From Streptomyces coeruleorubidus (GTDB lineage Bacteria > Actinomycetota > Actinomycetes > Streptomycetales > Streptomycetaceae): 64,000 nucleotides of DNA. Below the pieces are notes generated by a model, which was given only the letters and a program-made list of their open reading frames with translations, had not been told where the DNA came from and ran no database searches. The stretch spans positions 5,642,001-5,706,000 of the forward strand of contig NZ_CP118527.1 of NCBI RefSeq assembly GCF_028885415.1, given 5' to 3'. Positions within the stretch are counted from its first letter, which is position 1. Every line of letters starts with the position of its first letter. Made by a program: the position numbers and the translations under genes. This document shows, piece by piece, positions 17,949 to 26,678 of the stretch.

Positions 17949-18383
17949 ATGGGAGAGGCACGCCAGGTCATGGACCGGCTCACGGACGCGGTCACCACGC
18001 ACGCCGATCTGAACGTCATCAGCGAGCTGTACGCCGAGGACGCGGTCGCCTTCACCCCCGACGAGGGCGAGCTGCACGGGCGCGACGACATCGTCGAGTA
18101 CTGGCGGACGATGACGGAGGCGCTCCCCGAGGCGACGTTCCAGACGTTGCACTCCTACGAAGTCGGCGACACCGCCATCGACGAAGGGATCTTCAGCGGA
18201 CGGAACACCGGGCCGCTGCAACTGCCCAATGGTGAGACGCTGCCCCCGACCCAGAAGGAGATCAGGATCCGCGGGGTGGACATCGCCACCGTGAAGGACG
18301 GCCGGATCGTCGACTACCGCCTGTACTTCGACGAGATGGACTTCCTGGGGCAGCTGGGGCTGCTGCCCGACGAGCCGTCCTGA
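17949..18383 (+). CDS. NTF2/SnoaL-like domain protein
   Basis: This 144-residue protein has the cone-shaped alpha+beta fold signature of the SnoaL/NTF2 superfamily: an N-terminal helix (MDRLTDAVTTHADLNVISEL), YAEDAVAFTPDEGELHGRDD, and a C-terminal VKDGRIVDYRLYFDEMDFL. Such proteins act as polyketide cyclases, isomerases, hydratases or simple binding proteins, so the reaction cannot be inferred. ATG 17949 has GGAGG with 6-base spacing. It is divergent from the SDR gene. Confidence 0.85.
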   Translation: MGEARQVMDRLTDAVTTHADLNVISELYAEDAVAFTPDEGELHGRDDIVEYWRTMTEALPEATFQTLHSYEVGDTAIDEGIFSGRNTGPLQLPNGETLPPTQKEIRIRGVDIATVKDGRIVDYRLYFDEMDFLGQLGLLPDEPS

Positions 18384-18404
18384 GCCCTCGGCCCAGGAGG
18401 CCGG

Positions 18405-18740
18405 TCAGTTTCCTCGCGGGGTGTACATGATCACTGCCATGCCCGCGAGGCAGATCAGTGCGCCCGTGATGTCCCAGCGGTCCGGGCGGTAGCCGTCCGC
18501 GATCACGCCCCAGAGGATCGAGCCGGCGACGAAGATCCCGCCGTACGCGGCGAGGACGCGGCCGAAGTGGGCGTCGGGCTGGAACGTCGCGACGAAGCCG
18601 TAGGCGCCGAGGGCGAGGACGCCGCCGGCCGCCCACAGCCAGCCCTTGTTCTCGCGCACGCCCTGCCAGACCAGCCACGCGCCGCCGATCTCCAGCAGGG
18701 CGGCGAGGACGAAGAGGGTGGCCGAACGCAGGATCTGCAT
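18405..18740 (-). CDS. YnfA/UPF0060 family membrane protein
   Basis: This 111-residue protein has four transmembrane helices in the small-multidrug-resistance-like YnfA arrangement. Typical motifs are [58 protein letters not shown] and [20 protein letters not shown]. The length matches the family (about 108 residues). YnfA-type proteins have been linked to efflux of toxic compounds in enterobacteria; the role in Streptomyces is unknown. The start is ATG 18740. Confidence 0.92.
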   Translation of the reverse strand: MQILRSATLFVLAALLEIGGAWLVWQGVRENKGWLWAAGGVLALGAYGFVATFQPDAHFGRVLAAYGGIFVAGSILWGVIADGYRPDRWDITGALICLAGMAVIMYTPRGN

Positions 18741-18885
18741 GCGGGCAGCTTCGCACGCCCAGGTGGGACGCAAGGGGTGCGGTGCTACCTGTTGGACGGC
18801 GCCTGGGGGGCGCTGCGCGTGGGATGTATCGGGGTGTCCCAGTGGTGGTTGTTCCGGCGTGTGAGGAGCGGGCGGTACGGGGAGA

Positions 18886-19050
18886 GTGCGGGTTTTCGCC
18901 GTGCGAGCTCGCAACCACGGGCCCCCGGCGCCGCCGGAGGTGGTGCCGGCGCTCGACACGGTGTGGGTCGGCGGGGCGGTGGACCGCGTCCGGTGCGACG
19001 AGCGGCAGCGGGTGCTCGTCCTGGACACGGGGGACCCCTACCACTTCTGA
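18886..19050 (+). CDS. Small hypothetical protein (54 aa)
   Basis: This short frame from GTG 18886 encodes an acidic peptide containing [20 protein letters not shown] and the ending [13 protein letters not shown]. The composition is protein-like, with regular codon bias. It lies upstream of the flavin monooxygenase in the same orientation. The ribosome binding site (GGGGAG) is only about 2 bases from this GTG, so a second GTG at 18901 may be the true start. I have a faint memory of similar short Streptomyces proteins ending TGDPYHF, but no function. Confidence 0.45.
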   Translation: MRVFAVRARNHGPPAPPEVVPALDTVWVGGAVDRVRCDERQRVLVLDTGDPYHF

Positions 19051-19060
19051 CACCCGGCGG

Positions 19061-19081
19061 TATGGTTGAAGTGTAAACAAC
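19061..19081. promoter_or_regulatory. AT-rich imperfect dyad upstream of the flavin monooxygenase
   Basis: The stretch GTTGAAGTGTAAACAAC (19065-19081) is notably AT-rich for this genome and has GTTG/CAAC arms. It lies immediately before the ribosome binding site (GGAGGG) of the next gene. It could be a core promoter or an operator, for example of a MarR-type regulator. Confidence 0.3.
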
Positions 19082-19098
19082 CTGGAGGGTGAGCGACC

Positions 19099-20175
19099 AT
19101 GCAGTTCGGGATCTTCAGCGTCGGCGACGTCACGCCCGACCCGACCACCGGCCGGACACCGACCGAACGCGAGCGCATCAAGGCCATGATCGCCATCGCG
19201 CTGAAGGCCGAGGAGGCCGGCCTCGACGTCTTCGCCACCGGCGAGCACCACAACCCGCCGTTCGTGCCCTCGTCCCCGACCACCATGCTCGGCCACATCG
19301 CCGCCCGCACCGAGCGGCTGATCCTCTCCACGGCCACCACCCTCATCACCACCAACGACCCGGTGAAGATCGCCGAGGACTTCGCGATGCTCCAGCACCT
19401 GGCCGACGGCCGGGTGGATCTGATGCTGGGCCGCGGCAACACCGCCCCCGTCTACCCCTGGTTCGGGCAGGACATCCGCCAGGGCATCCCGCTCGCGATC
19501 GAGAACTACGCCCTCCTGCACCGGCTGTGGCGCGAGGAGTCCGTCGACTGGGAGGGGAACTTCCGCACGCCGCTGCAGGGCTTCACCGCCACGCCCCGTC
19601 CGCTGGACGGCGTACCGCCGTTCGTCTGGCACGGGTCGATCCGCTCCCCGGAGATCGCCGAGCAGGCCGCGTACTACGGCGACGGCTTCTTCCACAACAA
19701 CATCTTCTGGCCGGCCGACCACACCGAGCGCATGGTCGAGCTGTACCGGACGCGGTACGCGCACCACGGGCACGGCACGCCCGAGCAGGCGATCGTCGGG
19801 CTCGGCGGGCATGTGTTCATGCGGCGGAACTCGCAGGACGCCGTGCGTGAATTCCGGCCGTACTTCGACGTCGCGCCGGTGTACGGGCACGGGCCGTCGC
19901 TGGAGGACTTCATGGCGCAGACGCCGCTGACCGTCGGCTCCCCGCAGCAGGTCATCGAGAAGACGCTGGCCTTCCGCAGTTACGCCGGCGACTACCAGCG
20001 CCAGCTGTTCCTGGTCGACCACGCCGGGCTGCCGCTGAAGACCGTGCTGGAGCAGATCGACCTGCTGGGCGAGGAGGTCGTGCCGGTGCTGCGCAAGGAG
20101 TTCGCCGTGGGCCGCCCGGCGGACGTGCCGGACGCGCCGACCCACGCCGCCCGGCTCGCCGGGGCCCGAGGGTGA
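19099..20175 (+). CDS. LLM-class flavin-dependent oxidoreductase
   Basis: This 358-residue luciferase-like TIM-barrel monooxygenase uses reduced FMN. Family features are QFGIFSVGDVTPDP, EEAGLDVFATGEHHNPPF, the FMN/phosphate region DGRVDLMLGRGNTAPVYPWF, and YYGDGFFHNNIFWP. In actinobacteria this subfamily is often next to an NADPH-dependent FMN reductase, but none is seen here, so reduced flavin must come from elsewhere. The substrate is unknown. The start is ATG 19099 behind GGAGGGTGAG. Confidence 0.9.
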   Translation: MQFGIFSVGDVTPDPTTGRTPTERERIKAMIAIALKAEEAGLDVFATGEHHNPPFVPSSPTTMLGHIAARTERLILSTATTLITTNDPVKIAEDFAMLQHLADGRVDLMLGRGNTAPVYPWFGQDIRQGIPLAIENYALLHRLWREESVDWEGNFRTPLQGFTATPRPLDGVPPFVWHGSIRSPEIAEQAAYYGDGFFHNNIFWPADHTERMVELYRTRYAHHGHGTPEQAIVGLGGHVFMRRNSQDAVREFRPYFDVAPVYGHGPSLEDFMAQTPLTVGSPQQVIEKTLAFRSYAGDYQRQLFLVDHAGLPLKTVLEQIDLLGEEVVPVLRKEFAVGRPADVPDAPTHAARLAGARG

Positions 20176-20187
20176 GAGGACGGTAGT

Positions 20188-20218
20188 CACCGGGCCGGTG
20201 GTTGCGTGGCCCCCGGTG
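20188..20218. terminator. Hairpin after the flavin monooxygenase
   Basis: CACCGGG (20188-20194) pairs with CCCGGTG (20212-20218), with further GGCC pairing inside. The hairpin lies 12 bases after the stop codon and about 75 bases before the two-component genes. Confidence 0.5.
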
Positions 20219-20292
20219 AGAGGGCAGTAAGAAGGACGCTCCGGCACAGCTCATCCGGTCCCGGAACCCCGGCGGCGGGGCACACTGGACGC

Positions 20293-21012
20293 GTGTCCCA
20301 AACAGTGCTGCTCGCCGAAGACGACCGCGCCATCCGCAACGCCCTGGAGCGTGCCCTGACCCTGGAGGGTTACCAGGTCATGGCGGTCGCCGACGGTGTC
20401 GAGGCACTGGCGCAGGCCCACCGCAACCGTCCGGACGTCCTCGTCCTGGACGTGATGATGCCCGGCATCGACGGGCTCCAGGTGTGCCGCGTGCTGCGCG
20501 CCGAGGGCGACCGGACGCCGATCCTGATGCTGACGGCCCTCGTGGAGACCGCCGACCGGATCGCCGGCCTGGACGCGGGCGCCGACGACTACGTGGTGAA
20601 GCCCTTCGACGTGGAGGAGGTCTTCGCACGGCTGCGCGCCCTGCTGCGCCGCACCAGCCCGGTGGGCGTCGGCGGCGCACCCGTGGCCGAGGCGCCGAGG
20701 CCCGTCCCCGAGCGGTTCATCGAGGCGGCCGGCATCCGCATGGACCCGCAGGCGCGCCGGGCCTGGCGCGGCGCCCGCGAGCTGGAGCTGACCCGCACCG
20801 AGTTCGAACTGCTGGAGCTGCTGGTCCGCAATGCGGGCATCGTCCTCGACCACTCGACGATCTACGACCGCATCTGGGGCTACGACTTCGGCCCCGGCTC
20901 GAAGAACCTCGCCGTGTACGTCGGCTATCTGCGCCGCAAGCTCGACGAGCCGGACGCGCCGCAGCTGATCCACACGGTACGTGGCGTGGGTTACGTGCTG
21001 CGGGAGGACTGA
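20293..21012 (+). CDS. OmpR-family response regulator
   Basis: This 239-residue two-component regulator has an N-terminal receiver domain with the acidic pair in VLLAEDDRAI, phosphoacceptor Asp53 in VLDVMMPGID, and the conserved Lys in YVVKPFD. A C-terminal winged-helix domain follows (ELELTRTEFELLELLVRN, SKNLAVYVGYLRRKLD, VRGVGYVLRED). The GTG start at 20293 lacks a strong ribosome binding site. The stop abuts the GTG of the kinase gene with no gap, so the pair is one operon. The target genes are unknown; the layout resembles MprA/MprB-type systems. Confidence 0.93.
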   Translation: MSQTVLLAEDDRAIRNALERALTLEGYQVMAVADGVEALAQAHRNRPDVLVLDVMMPGIDGLQVCRVLRAEGDRTPILMLTALVETADRIAGLDAGADDYVVKPFDVEEVFARLRALLRRTSPVGVGGAPVAEAPRPVPERFIEAAGIRMDPQARRAWRGARELELTRTEFELLELLVRNAGIVLDHSTIYDRIWGYDFGPGSKNLAVYVGYLRRKLDEPDAPQLIHTVRGVGYVLRED

Positions 21013-22431
21013 GTGGGCCGCCTCGGCCGGCTGCTGGACGGGCGGCGGCCGAAGCTGGTCTCGCTGCGCACCACCTTCGCGGTGTCGTTCGCGGCGGTGA
21101 CGGCGGCCGTGACGATGCTGGTCGGCATCCTGTCGTACAGCGCGGCGGCCCGGCTGGTGCGGGTGGACCAGCAGACCGTGTTCGCCGAGGTCGTGCAGGA
21201 CCTGCGCGACGAGGTGCGGGAGAACCGCATGACGCCCGGCGACTTCTCGTCCGCCGCGCCGGGCCACGACCTGGTCCGGCCCGCCCGGACGGATGTGCAG
21301 GTGCTGGGCCCGGACGGGCATGTCGTCGACCGGGGCAGTCCGGGGCTGCCGGTCACCGGCGCCGACGTACGGATCGCCGGGGCCGTGACGTCAGGGCGGG
21401 TGGCCGAGCACAAGGACGTCGACGTGGGCGACGACGTCTACCGCGTCGCGACCGTCTCCCTCGGCGGCGGCCGGGGCGCGGTGCAGGTCGCGCAGGAGTT
21501 CAGCGACGTCGAGGACCTGCTGCGGGCGCTCCAGCGGCGGACGCTCCTGCTGATGGCCGCCGTCGTGATCGCCGCCGGCCTGTTCGGCTGGTGGCTGGCC
21601 CGGCGGATCACGCGCCGCCTGGTCGTGCTCACCGACGCCGCCGAGGACGTCGCCCGCACCCGCCGGCTCGGTATCCAGGTGCCGGTCGCCGGGCACGACG
21701 AGGTGGGCCGGCTCGGCCGGGCCTTCGACCGCATGCTGGGGCGGCTCGCCCAGTCCGAGGAGGACCAGCGCCGACTGGTGCAGGACGCGGGCCACGAGCT
21801 GCGTACGCCGCTGACCTCCCTGCGTACGAACATCTCCCTGCTCCGCCGCATCGACGAACTCCCGCCCGAGACCCGCGAGGAACTGGTCGCCGACCTGGGC
21901 CAGGAGGCCCGCGAGCTGACCGACCTGGTCAACGAGCTCGTCGACCTCGCGGCCGGGCAGTCGGACACCGAGCCGCCGCAGCGGGTCGACCTCGCCGACA
22001 TCGCGGAGGAGGTGGCGGCCCTCGCCCGGCGCCGCAGCGGCCGGCGGATCCTGCTCCGCGCGAGCGGCGACACCACCACCGACGGGCGGCCCGGGATGCT
22101 GACCCGGGCGCTGTCCAACCTCGTCGAGAACGCGGTGAAGTTCGACCAGGGCGGCATGGCCCCCATCGAGATCGTCGTCGCCGGGCCCGCCCGGCCGGGC
22201 ACCATCCGCGTCGAGGTCCTCGACCGCGGCCCCGGCATAGCCGACAAGGACCTCGACCGCGTCTTCGACCGCTTCTACCGCGCCGCCGACGCCCGCTCCC
22301 AGCCGGGTTCCGGCCTGGGCCTGTCCATCGTCCGGGAGGTGGCCCTCGCGCACGGGGGAGCGCCGTTCGCGTTCCGGCGGGACGGGGGCGGGACGGTGAT
22401 CGGGTTCACGGTGGGCGGGGGGCTCGACTGA
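21013..22431 (+). CDS. Sensor histidine kinase with HAMP domain
   Basis: This 472-residue membrane kinase has TM1 at about residues 22-45 (FAVSFAAVTAAVTMLVGILS), an extracytoplasmic domain of about 120 residues and TM2 at about 178-198 (LLMAAVVIAAGLFGWWLARR). Inside the cell it has a HAMP domain, the H-box with His261 in DAGHELRTPLTSLRTN, the N-box RALSNLVENAVKF, the G1 box DRGPGIADKDLDRVFDRFYR and the G2 box GSGLGLSIVREVA. It should phosphorylate the response regulator encoded immediately upstream. The sensed signal cannot be inferred. Confidence 0.94.
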   Translation: MGRLGRLLDGRRPKLVSLRTTFAVSFAAVTAAVTMLVGILSYSAAARLVRVDQQTVFAEVVQDLRDEVRENRMTPGDFSSAAPGHDLVRPARTDVQVLGPDGHVVDRGSPGLPVTGADVRIAGAVTSGRVAEHKDVDVGDDVYRVATVSLGGGRGAVQVAQEFSDVEDLLRALQRRTLLLMAAVVIAAGLFGWWLARRITRRLVVLTDAAEDVARTRRLGIQVPVAGHDEVGRLGRAFDRMLGRLAQSEEDQRRLVQDAGHELRTPLTSLRTNISLLRRIDELPPETREELVADLGQEARELTDLVNELVDLAAGQSDTEPPQRVDLADIAEEVAALARRRSGRRILLRASGDTTTDGRPGMLTRALSNLVENAVKFDQGGMAPIEIVVAGPARPGTIRVEVLDRGPGIADKDLDRVFDRFYRAADARSQPGSGLGLSIVREVALAHGGAPFAFRRDGGGTVIGFTVGGGLD

Positions 22432-22485
22432 CACCGGCGGGCTCCGCGTGAGGCCGGGGACGGGCTCCGCCTCCGGCCGCGTCGG

Positions 22486-23085
22486 TCACCTGGCAGGATC
22501 CCGCCGCAGGGTGCGACACAGGTGAAACCGCCCACCATGCGTGAGACGCACCCCCGGCGTCCCCGAGAACAGCTCGTGGCCCTTGTCGTGATCCCCGGCC
22601 TCGGCGGCCTCCTGGTGGGCCTCGACGCTCGTCCACTCGGTGTAGAGCAGCACGCGGCTGCCGTCGGCGCTGTGCAGGAAGTGGGCGGAGATCGCCCCGG
22701 GGTGGCCGCCTTCGCGCGGCTGGGCCTCGATCACCGCGTCGGTGAAGGCGCGCTGCCGCTCGGGCCCGTCGACATCGAAGGCGGCGGTGATCAGACACCC
22801 CGGGACGCGCGTCTCGTGCTCCTCGGCGAGGCTGCGGTAGAGCCGGTAGCGGGGCGGGCCGGCCGGCGGAACCGTGGCGTCGTCGGTCCACTGGGCGAGC
22901 GTCAGCACCGTCTCCCCGTCCGTACTGAGGAACCAGCTGACGGCGGCCGGCCCGGCAGGTGAGGACCTCAGTGAGTCGAACTCGGCGTCCACGACCGCCT
23001 GTTGCTGGTCCAGACCGTCGGCGTACTGCGTGCCGATCACCAACGTGCCGGGGACGGTCAGGTCCGGGAAAGGGGCTGAGGGCAC
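22486..23085 (-). CDS. Double antibiotic-biosynthesis-monooxygenase (ABM) domain protein
   Basis: This 199-residue protein is made of two ferredoxin-like ABM domains. The first carries VSWFLSTDGETVLTLAQWTD (about residues 45-70) and the second ISAHFLHSADGSRVLLYTEW (about 130-155), each followed by the expected acidic helix. ABM proteins include heme-degrading and quinone-forming monooxygenases, but many are of unknown function. The GTG start at 23085 has AAGGAG 8 bases upstream. It is convergent with the kinase gene. Confidence 0.82.
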   Translation of the reverse strand: MPSAPFPDLTVPGTLVIGTQYADGLDQQQAVVDAEFDSLRSSPAGPAAVSWFLSTDGETVLTLAQWTDDATVPPAGPPRYRLYRSLAEEHETRVPGCLITAAFDVDGPERQRAFTDAVIEAQPREGGHPGAISAHFLHSADGSRVLLYTEWTSVEAHQEAAEAGDHDKGHELFSGTPGVRLTHGGRFHLCRTLRRDPAR

Positions 23086-23157
23086 GGACGGAACTCCTTC
23101 GTGGACGGGAGCGGAACCGTGATCGTGCCCGAGGGCGGCAGGGAGCCGTCAACTGCT

Positions 23158-24804
23158 TTACAGCGCCAGCCACACCGCCTGATCCGGTTCCAGCCGGCCG
23201 TTCTTCAGCGGGCCACCGGCCAGGAGGAGCTCGGAGTGTGCGGGCAGTTCGTACGGCTCGGCGGAGAGGTTGACCACGCACAGGAAGCCCGGCTCGCGAG
23301 TGAAGGACAGCACCCCTTCCGGGGCGTCCAGCCACGTCATCGTGCCGTCGCCGAGGGCGGGGTGGTCGCGGCGGATGCGCAGGGCCGTGCGGTAGAGCTC
23401 CAGCATGGAGGCCGGGTCGCCGGTCTGAGCCTCGACGCTCAGTGCGGCCCAGTCGCCGGGCTGTGGCAGCCAGGGGTCGGCGGTCGCACCGGCCGGGCTG
23501 AAGCCGTAGGGGGCCGCCTGGCCCGACCAGGGGATCGGGACGCGGCAGCCGTCACGACCCCGGTCCGTGTGCCCGGAGCGTTCCCAGGTCGGATCCTGGA
23601 GGGCGGATTCGGGCAGGTCCTCGACTTCGGGGAGGCCGAGTTCCTCGCCCTGGTAGACGTAGGCGCCGCCGGGCAGGGCGAGCATCAGCAGGGCGGCGGC
23701 GCGGGCGCGCCGGGTGCCCAGGACGAGGTCGAGGGGGCCTTCGGGGCGGTAGCTCTCGTTGGCCACCCAGCGCCTCACCGACCGGCGGCCGTAGCGGCTG
23801 GGGTGGCGCATGACGTCGTGGTTGGACAGCACCCAGGTGGCGGGTGCGCCGACCGCGCCGAGCATGGCGAGGGAGTCGTCGATGACGGCGCGCAGGCCCT
23901 TGGCATCCCAACTGGACATCAGGAAGTCGAAGTTGAAGGCGGTGTGCAGGCCGTCCCGGCGGACGTACGCCGCCAGCCGCTCCGGCGTGTCCGCCCAGGC
24001 CTCGGCGACGAAGCAGCGGTCGCCCGGGAACTCGTCGGCGACCCTGCGCCAGGCCCGGTATATCTCGTGCACCTCGTCCCGGTCCCAGTGCGGATGATCG
24101 ACGTGGTGCCGGACCGGCCCGACGGCGTCGGCCTCGTCCCGGCGGGGCGGCAGGTCGGGCAGCTCCGGGTGTTTGACCAGGCCGTGGGCGACGTCGATGC
24201 GGAAGCCGTCGACGCCCCGGCTGAACCAGAACCGCAGGATCGACTCGAACTCGGCCCGCACCTCCGGGTGTTGCCAGTTGAGGTCGGGCTGCTGGGGTGC
24301 GAACAGGTGCAGGTACCAGTCGCCGTCGGGCAGGCGGGTCCAGGCCGGGCCGCCGAAGCAGGAGACCCAGTCGTTGGGGGGCTCGGTGCCGTCGGGTCCG
24401 CGGCCGGGGCGGAAGACGTAGCGCTCGCGTTCCGCACTGCCGGGACCTGCCGCCAACGCGGCCTGGAACCAGGCGTGCTGGTCGGAGGTGTGGTTGGGCA
24501 CGATGTCGGGGATGACGCGGATGCCGTGCTCGTGCGCCTCGGTGATGAGCCGCTCGGCGTCGGCGAGGGTGCCGAAGCGTGGGTCGATGGCGCGGAAGTC
24601 GGCGACGTCGTAGCCATGGTCGGCCATGGGGGACTTGTACCAGGGGTTGATCCAGATGGCGTCCACGCCGAGGGACTTCAGATACGGCAGCCGGGAGCGG
24701 ATGCCGGCGATGTCGCCGACGCCGTCGCCGTTGTGGTCGGCGAAGCTGCGGATGTAGACCTGGTAGATGACGGCACTGCGCCACCAGGGTGTGGTGGGGG
24801 ACAC
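23158..24804 (-). CDS. GH13 alpha-glucosidase (oligo-1,6-/alpha-1,4-glucosidase type)
   Basis: This 548-residue cytoplasmic glycoside hydrolase family 13 enzyme lacks a signal peptide. Catalytic residues are visible: nucleophile Asp204 in GFRIDVAHG, acid/base Glu268 in CFVAEAWAD, and transition-state Asp330 in LSNHDVM; the conserved DIVPNHTSDQH is at 100-110. It should split alpha-glucosides brought in by the ABC transporter encoded just upstream (25-base gap, same operon). The GTG start has AAGGAG 8 bases before it. Whether maltose, trehalose-like or isomaltose-like sugars are hydrolysed is not decided by the sequence. Confidence 0.92.
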   Translation of the reverse strand: MSPTTPWWRSAVIYQVYIRSFADHNGDGVGDIAGIRSRLPYLKSLGVDAIWINPWYKSPMADHGYDVADFRAIDPRFGTLADAERLITEAHEHGIRVIPDIVPNHTSDQHAWFQAALAAGPGSAERERYVFRPGRGPDGTEPPNDWVSCFGGPAWTRLPDGDWYLHLFAPQQPDLNWQHPEVRAEFESILRFWFSRGVDGFRIDVAHGLVKHPELPDLPPRRDEADAVGPVRHHVDHPHWDRDEVHEIYRAWRRVADEFPGDRCFVAEAWADTPERLAAYVRRDGLHTAFNFDFLMSSWDAKGLRAVIDDSLAMLGAVGAPATWVLSNHDVMRHPSRYGRRSVRRWVANESYRPEGPLDLVLGTRRARAAALLMLALPGGAYVYQGEELGLPEVEDLPESALQDPTWERSGHTDRGRDGCRVPIPWSGQAAPYGFSPAGATADPWLPQPGDWAALSVEAQTGDPASMLELYRTALRIRRDHPALGDGTMTWLDAPEGVLSFTREPGFLCVVNLSAEPYELPAHSELLLAGGPLKNGRLEPDQAVWLAL

Positions 24805-24829
24805 GTGACTCCTTGTGGAAGACGGGGGG

Positions 24830-25666
24830 TTACTTCGCCGCGCCGGCCGTGAGCCCGGCGACGATACGGCGCTGGAAGACCAGCACCATGACCACCAGCG
24901 GGACGGTGACGAGCACGCCCGCGGCCATCTGGCTGCCGAACGGGGTCTCGTAGGTCGTGGCGCCGGTGAACTTGGAGATGGCGACGGTCGCGGTCTGCAT
25001 GCTGGGCTTGTTGGTCATCGACAGGGCGATGAGGAACTCGTTCCAGGCGGCGATGAAGGTGATGATCGCGGTGGTGAAGATGCCCGGCGCGGCGAGCGGC
25101 ACGATGACTTTGCGGAAGGCCTGGCCGCGGGTGCAGCCGTCGACCATGGCGGCGTGTTCCAGCTCGTCCGGCATCTGCCGGAAGAAGGTGGTCAGGTTCC
25201 ACACCGCCAGCGGCAGGGCGAAGGACATGCTGGGCACGATCATGGACTGGTAGGTGTTGATCCAGCCGATGTCGGTGAACAGCTTCAGCAGCGGGACGAC
25301 GATCGACACCACCGGGAACATCGAGGTGGCGATGATCAGCGTCAGGATCAGCCGCTTGAAACGGAACTCCAGCCGGGCCATCGCGTACGCCGTGAACGTG
25401 GCCAGCATCAGCGCCAGTACGGTCGTGATCCCGGCGACGACCAGGCTGTTGAGCAGCGCGCGCCCGAAGCCCTGCGTGGGGTCGAAGACGGCGCGGTAGT
25501 TCTCGAAGGACAGCGGCGACGGGACGAGCGTGGTGTCGAAGATGTCGCCGGTGCGACGGAGGCTGGAGACCAGCATCCAGTAGAACGGGGCCAGACAGTA
25601 GGCCACGACCGCGACGACACCCGCGTACGCGAGCCCGCTGCGCCACTTCGTCGAGAGGGTCGTCAT
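24830..25666 (-). CDS. Sugar ABC transporter permease (MalG type)
   Basis: This 278-residue inner-membrane permease has six predicted helices (first GLAYAGVVAVVAYCLAPFYW). The binding-protein-dependent transport EAA loop appears as EHAAMVDGCTRGQAFRKVIV, where the ATPase docks. Its ATG overlaps the stop of the upstream permease gene in ATGA (25663-25666). No ATP-binding subunit is encoded here, so a shared MsiK-type multitask ATPase, known in Streptomyces for such importers, probably powers it. Confidence 0.94.
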   Translation of the reverse strand: MTTLSTKWRSGLAYAGVVAVVAYCLAPFYWMLVSSLRRTGDIFDTTLVPSPLSFENYRAVFDPTQGFGRALLNSLVVAGITTVLALMLATFTAYAMARLEFRFKRLILTLIIATSMFPVVSIVVPLLKLFTDIGWINTYQSMIVPSMSFALPLAVWNLTTFFRQMPDELEHAAMVDGCTRGQAFRKVIVPLAAPGIFTTAIITFIAAWNEFLIALSMTNKPSMQTATVAISKFTGATTYETPFGSQMAAGVLVTVPLVVMVLVFQRRIVAGLTAGAAK

Positions 25667-26667
25667 GCCGTCGCCTCCCTGCGGCGGAAGAGGCCGCCCC
25701 GCCGGCGACCGCCCGCGGCGCCTGCGCCCCCGACCAGGTCGGTGCCGAGCAGCCGGACGAAGGCGAGCGCGATCAGGAAGACGTAGAGGAAGAGGATCAC
25801 CGCGTACGCGGAGGCCGGTCCGAAGCGGACGTTGGACGCCTCGTTCTGCGTGAGCATCGACAGCGTCTCCACCGAGTGCTTCTGCGCGCCCACGAGGATG
25901 TAGGGCAGGTCGAACATCCGCAGCGCGTCCATGCAGCGGAACAGCACCGCCACCAGCAGCGCGGGCTTCACCAGCGGCAGCGTGATGTGCCAGAACCGGC
26001 GCGCGGGGCCGGCCCCGTCCATGCGGGCCGCCTCGTAGACCTCCTTCGGGATCATCTGCAGGCCGGCCAGGACCAGCAGCCCGATGAAGGGGGCGGTCTT
26101 CCACACCTCGGCGACGATGACGGCGACCTTGGCGTGGAAGCCCTCGGTGGTCCACAGGATCTGCCGGCCCAGCAGCGCGTTGGCGACGCCGTCGCTGTTG
26201 AAGACCCACCGCCACAGCAGTCCGGAGATGGCGGTCGGCACCGCCCAGGGCACCAGGATCCCCGCCCGCACCAGGGCCCGGCCCCGGAACGCCTGGTGCA
26301 TGATCAGCGCCATGGCGACACCGATCACCGTCTCCAGACCGACGGTGACGACCGTGAAGAACGTGGTGTTCCAGAAGGCGTTCCAGAACCGAGCCCCGGC
26401 CTCCCCGAAGATCTCGGCGTAGTTCCGCAGCCCGACGAACGGCTCGGTGGCGCTGATGAACCCGGTCTCGGGGTCCAGCCCCTTCGGCCCGTACAGCGAC
26501 TCCTTCAGCGCCATGAGCGTCGGGTAGAGCACGACGATCGTCAGCACGAGCAGCGCGGGGGAGACGAGCAGCGCGGCCAGCCGTCCGGCACCGGCGGTCG
26601 CCCGGCCCCGCTCCACCGGCCGCTGAACCGCAGGACGGGCGTCGGCCTCCGGCGGAATCTCCGTCAT
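25663..26667 (-). CDS. Sugar ABC transporter permease (MalF type)
   Basis: This 334-residue permease has an N-terminal cytoplasmic tail, six or more transmembrane helices (first LAALLVSPALLVLTIVVLYP) and the EAA loop EAARMDGAGPARRFWHITLP. It forms the heterodimeric channel with the following gene. ATG 26667 (MTEIPPEAD) starts 11 bases after the binding-protein stop codon. The basic C-terminal tail (GGRRRGGLFRRRE) is unusual but consistent with the positive-inside rule. Confidence 0.94.
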   Translation of the reverse strand: MTEIPPEADARPAVQRPVERGRATAGAGRLAALLVSPALLVLTIVVLYPTLMALKESLYGPKGLDPETGFISATEPFVGLRNYAEIFGEAGARFWNAFWNTTFFTVVTVGLETVIGVAMALIMHQAFRGRALVRAGILVPWAVPTAISGLLWRWVFNSDGVANALLGRQILWTTEGFHAKVAVIVAEVWKTAPFIGLLVLAGLQMIPKEVYEAARMDGAGPARRFWHITLPLVKPALLVAVLFRCMDALRMFDLPYILVGAQKHSVETLSMLTQNEASNVRFGPASAYAVILFLYVFLIALAFVRLLGTDLVGGAGAAGGRRRGGLFRRREATA

Positions 26668-26678
26668 GGTCCCGGCCC

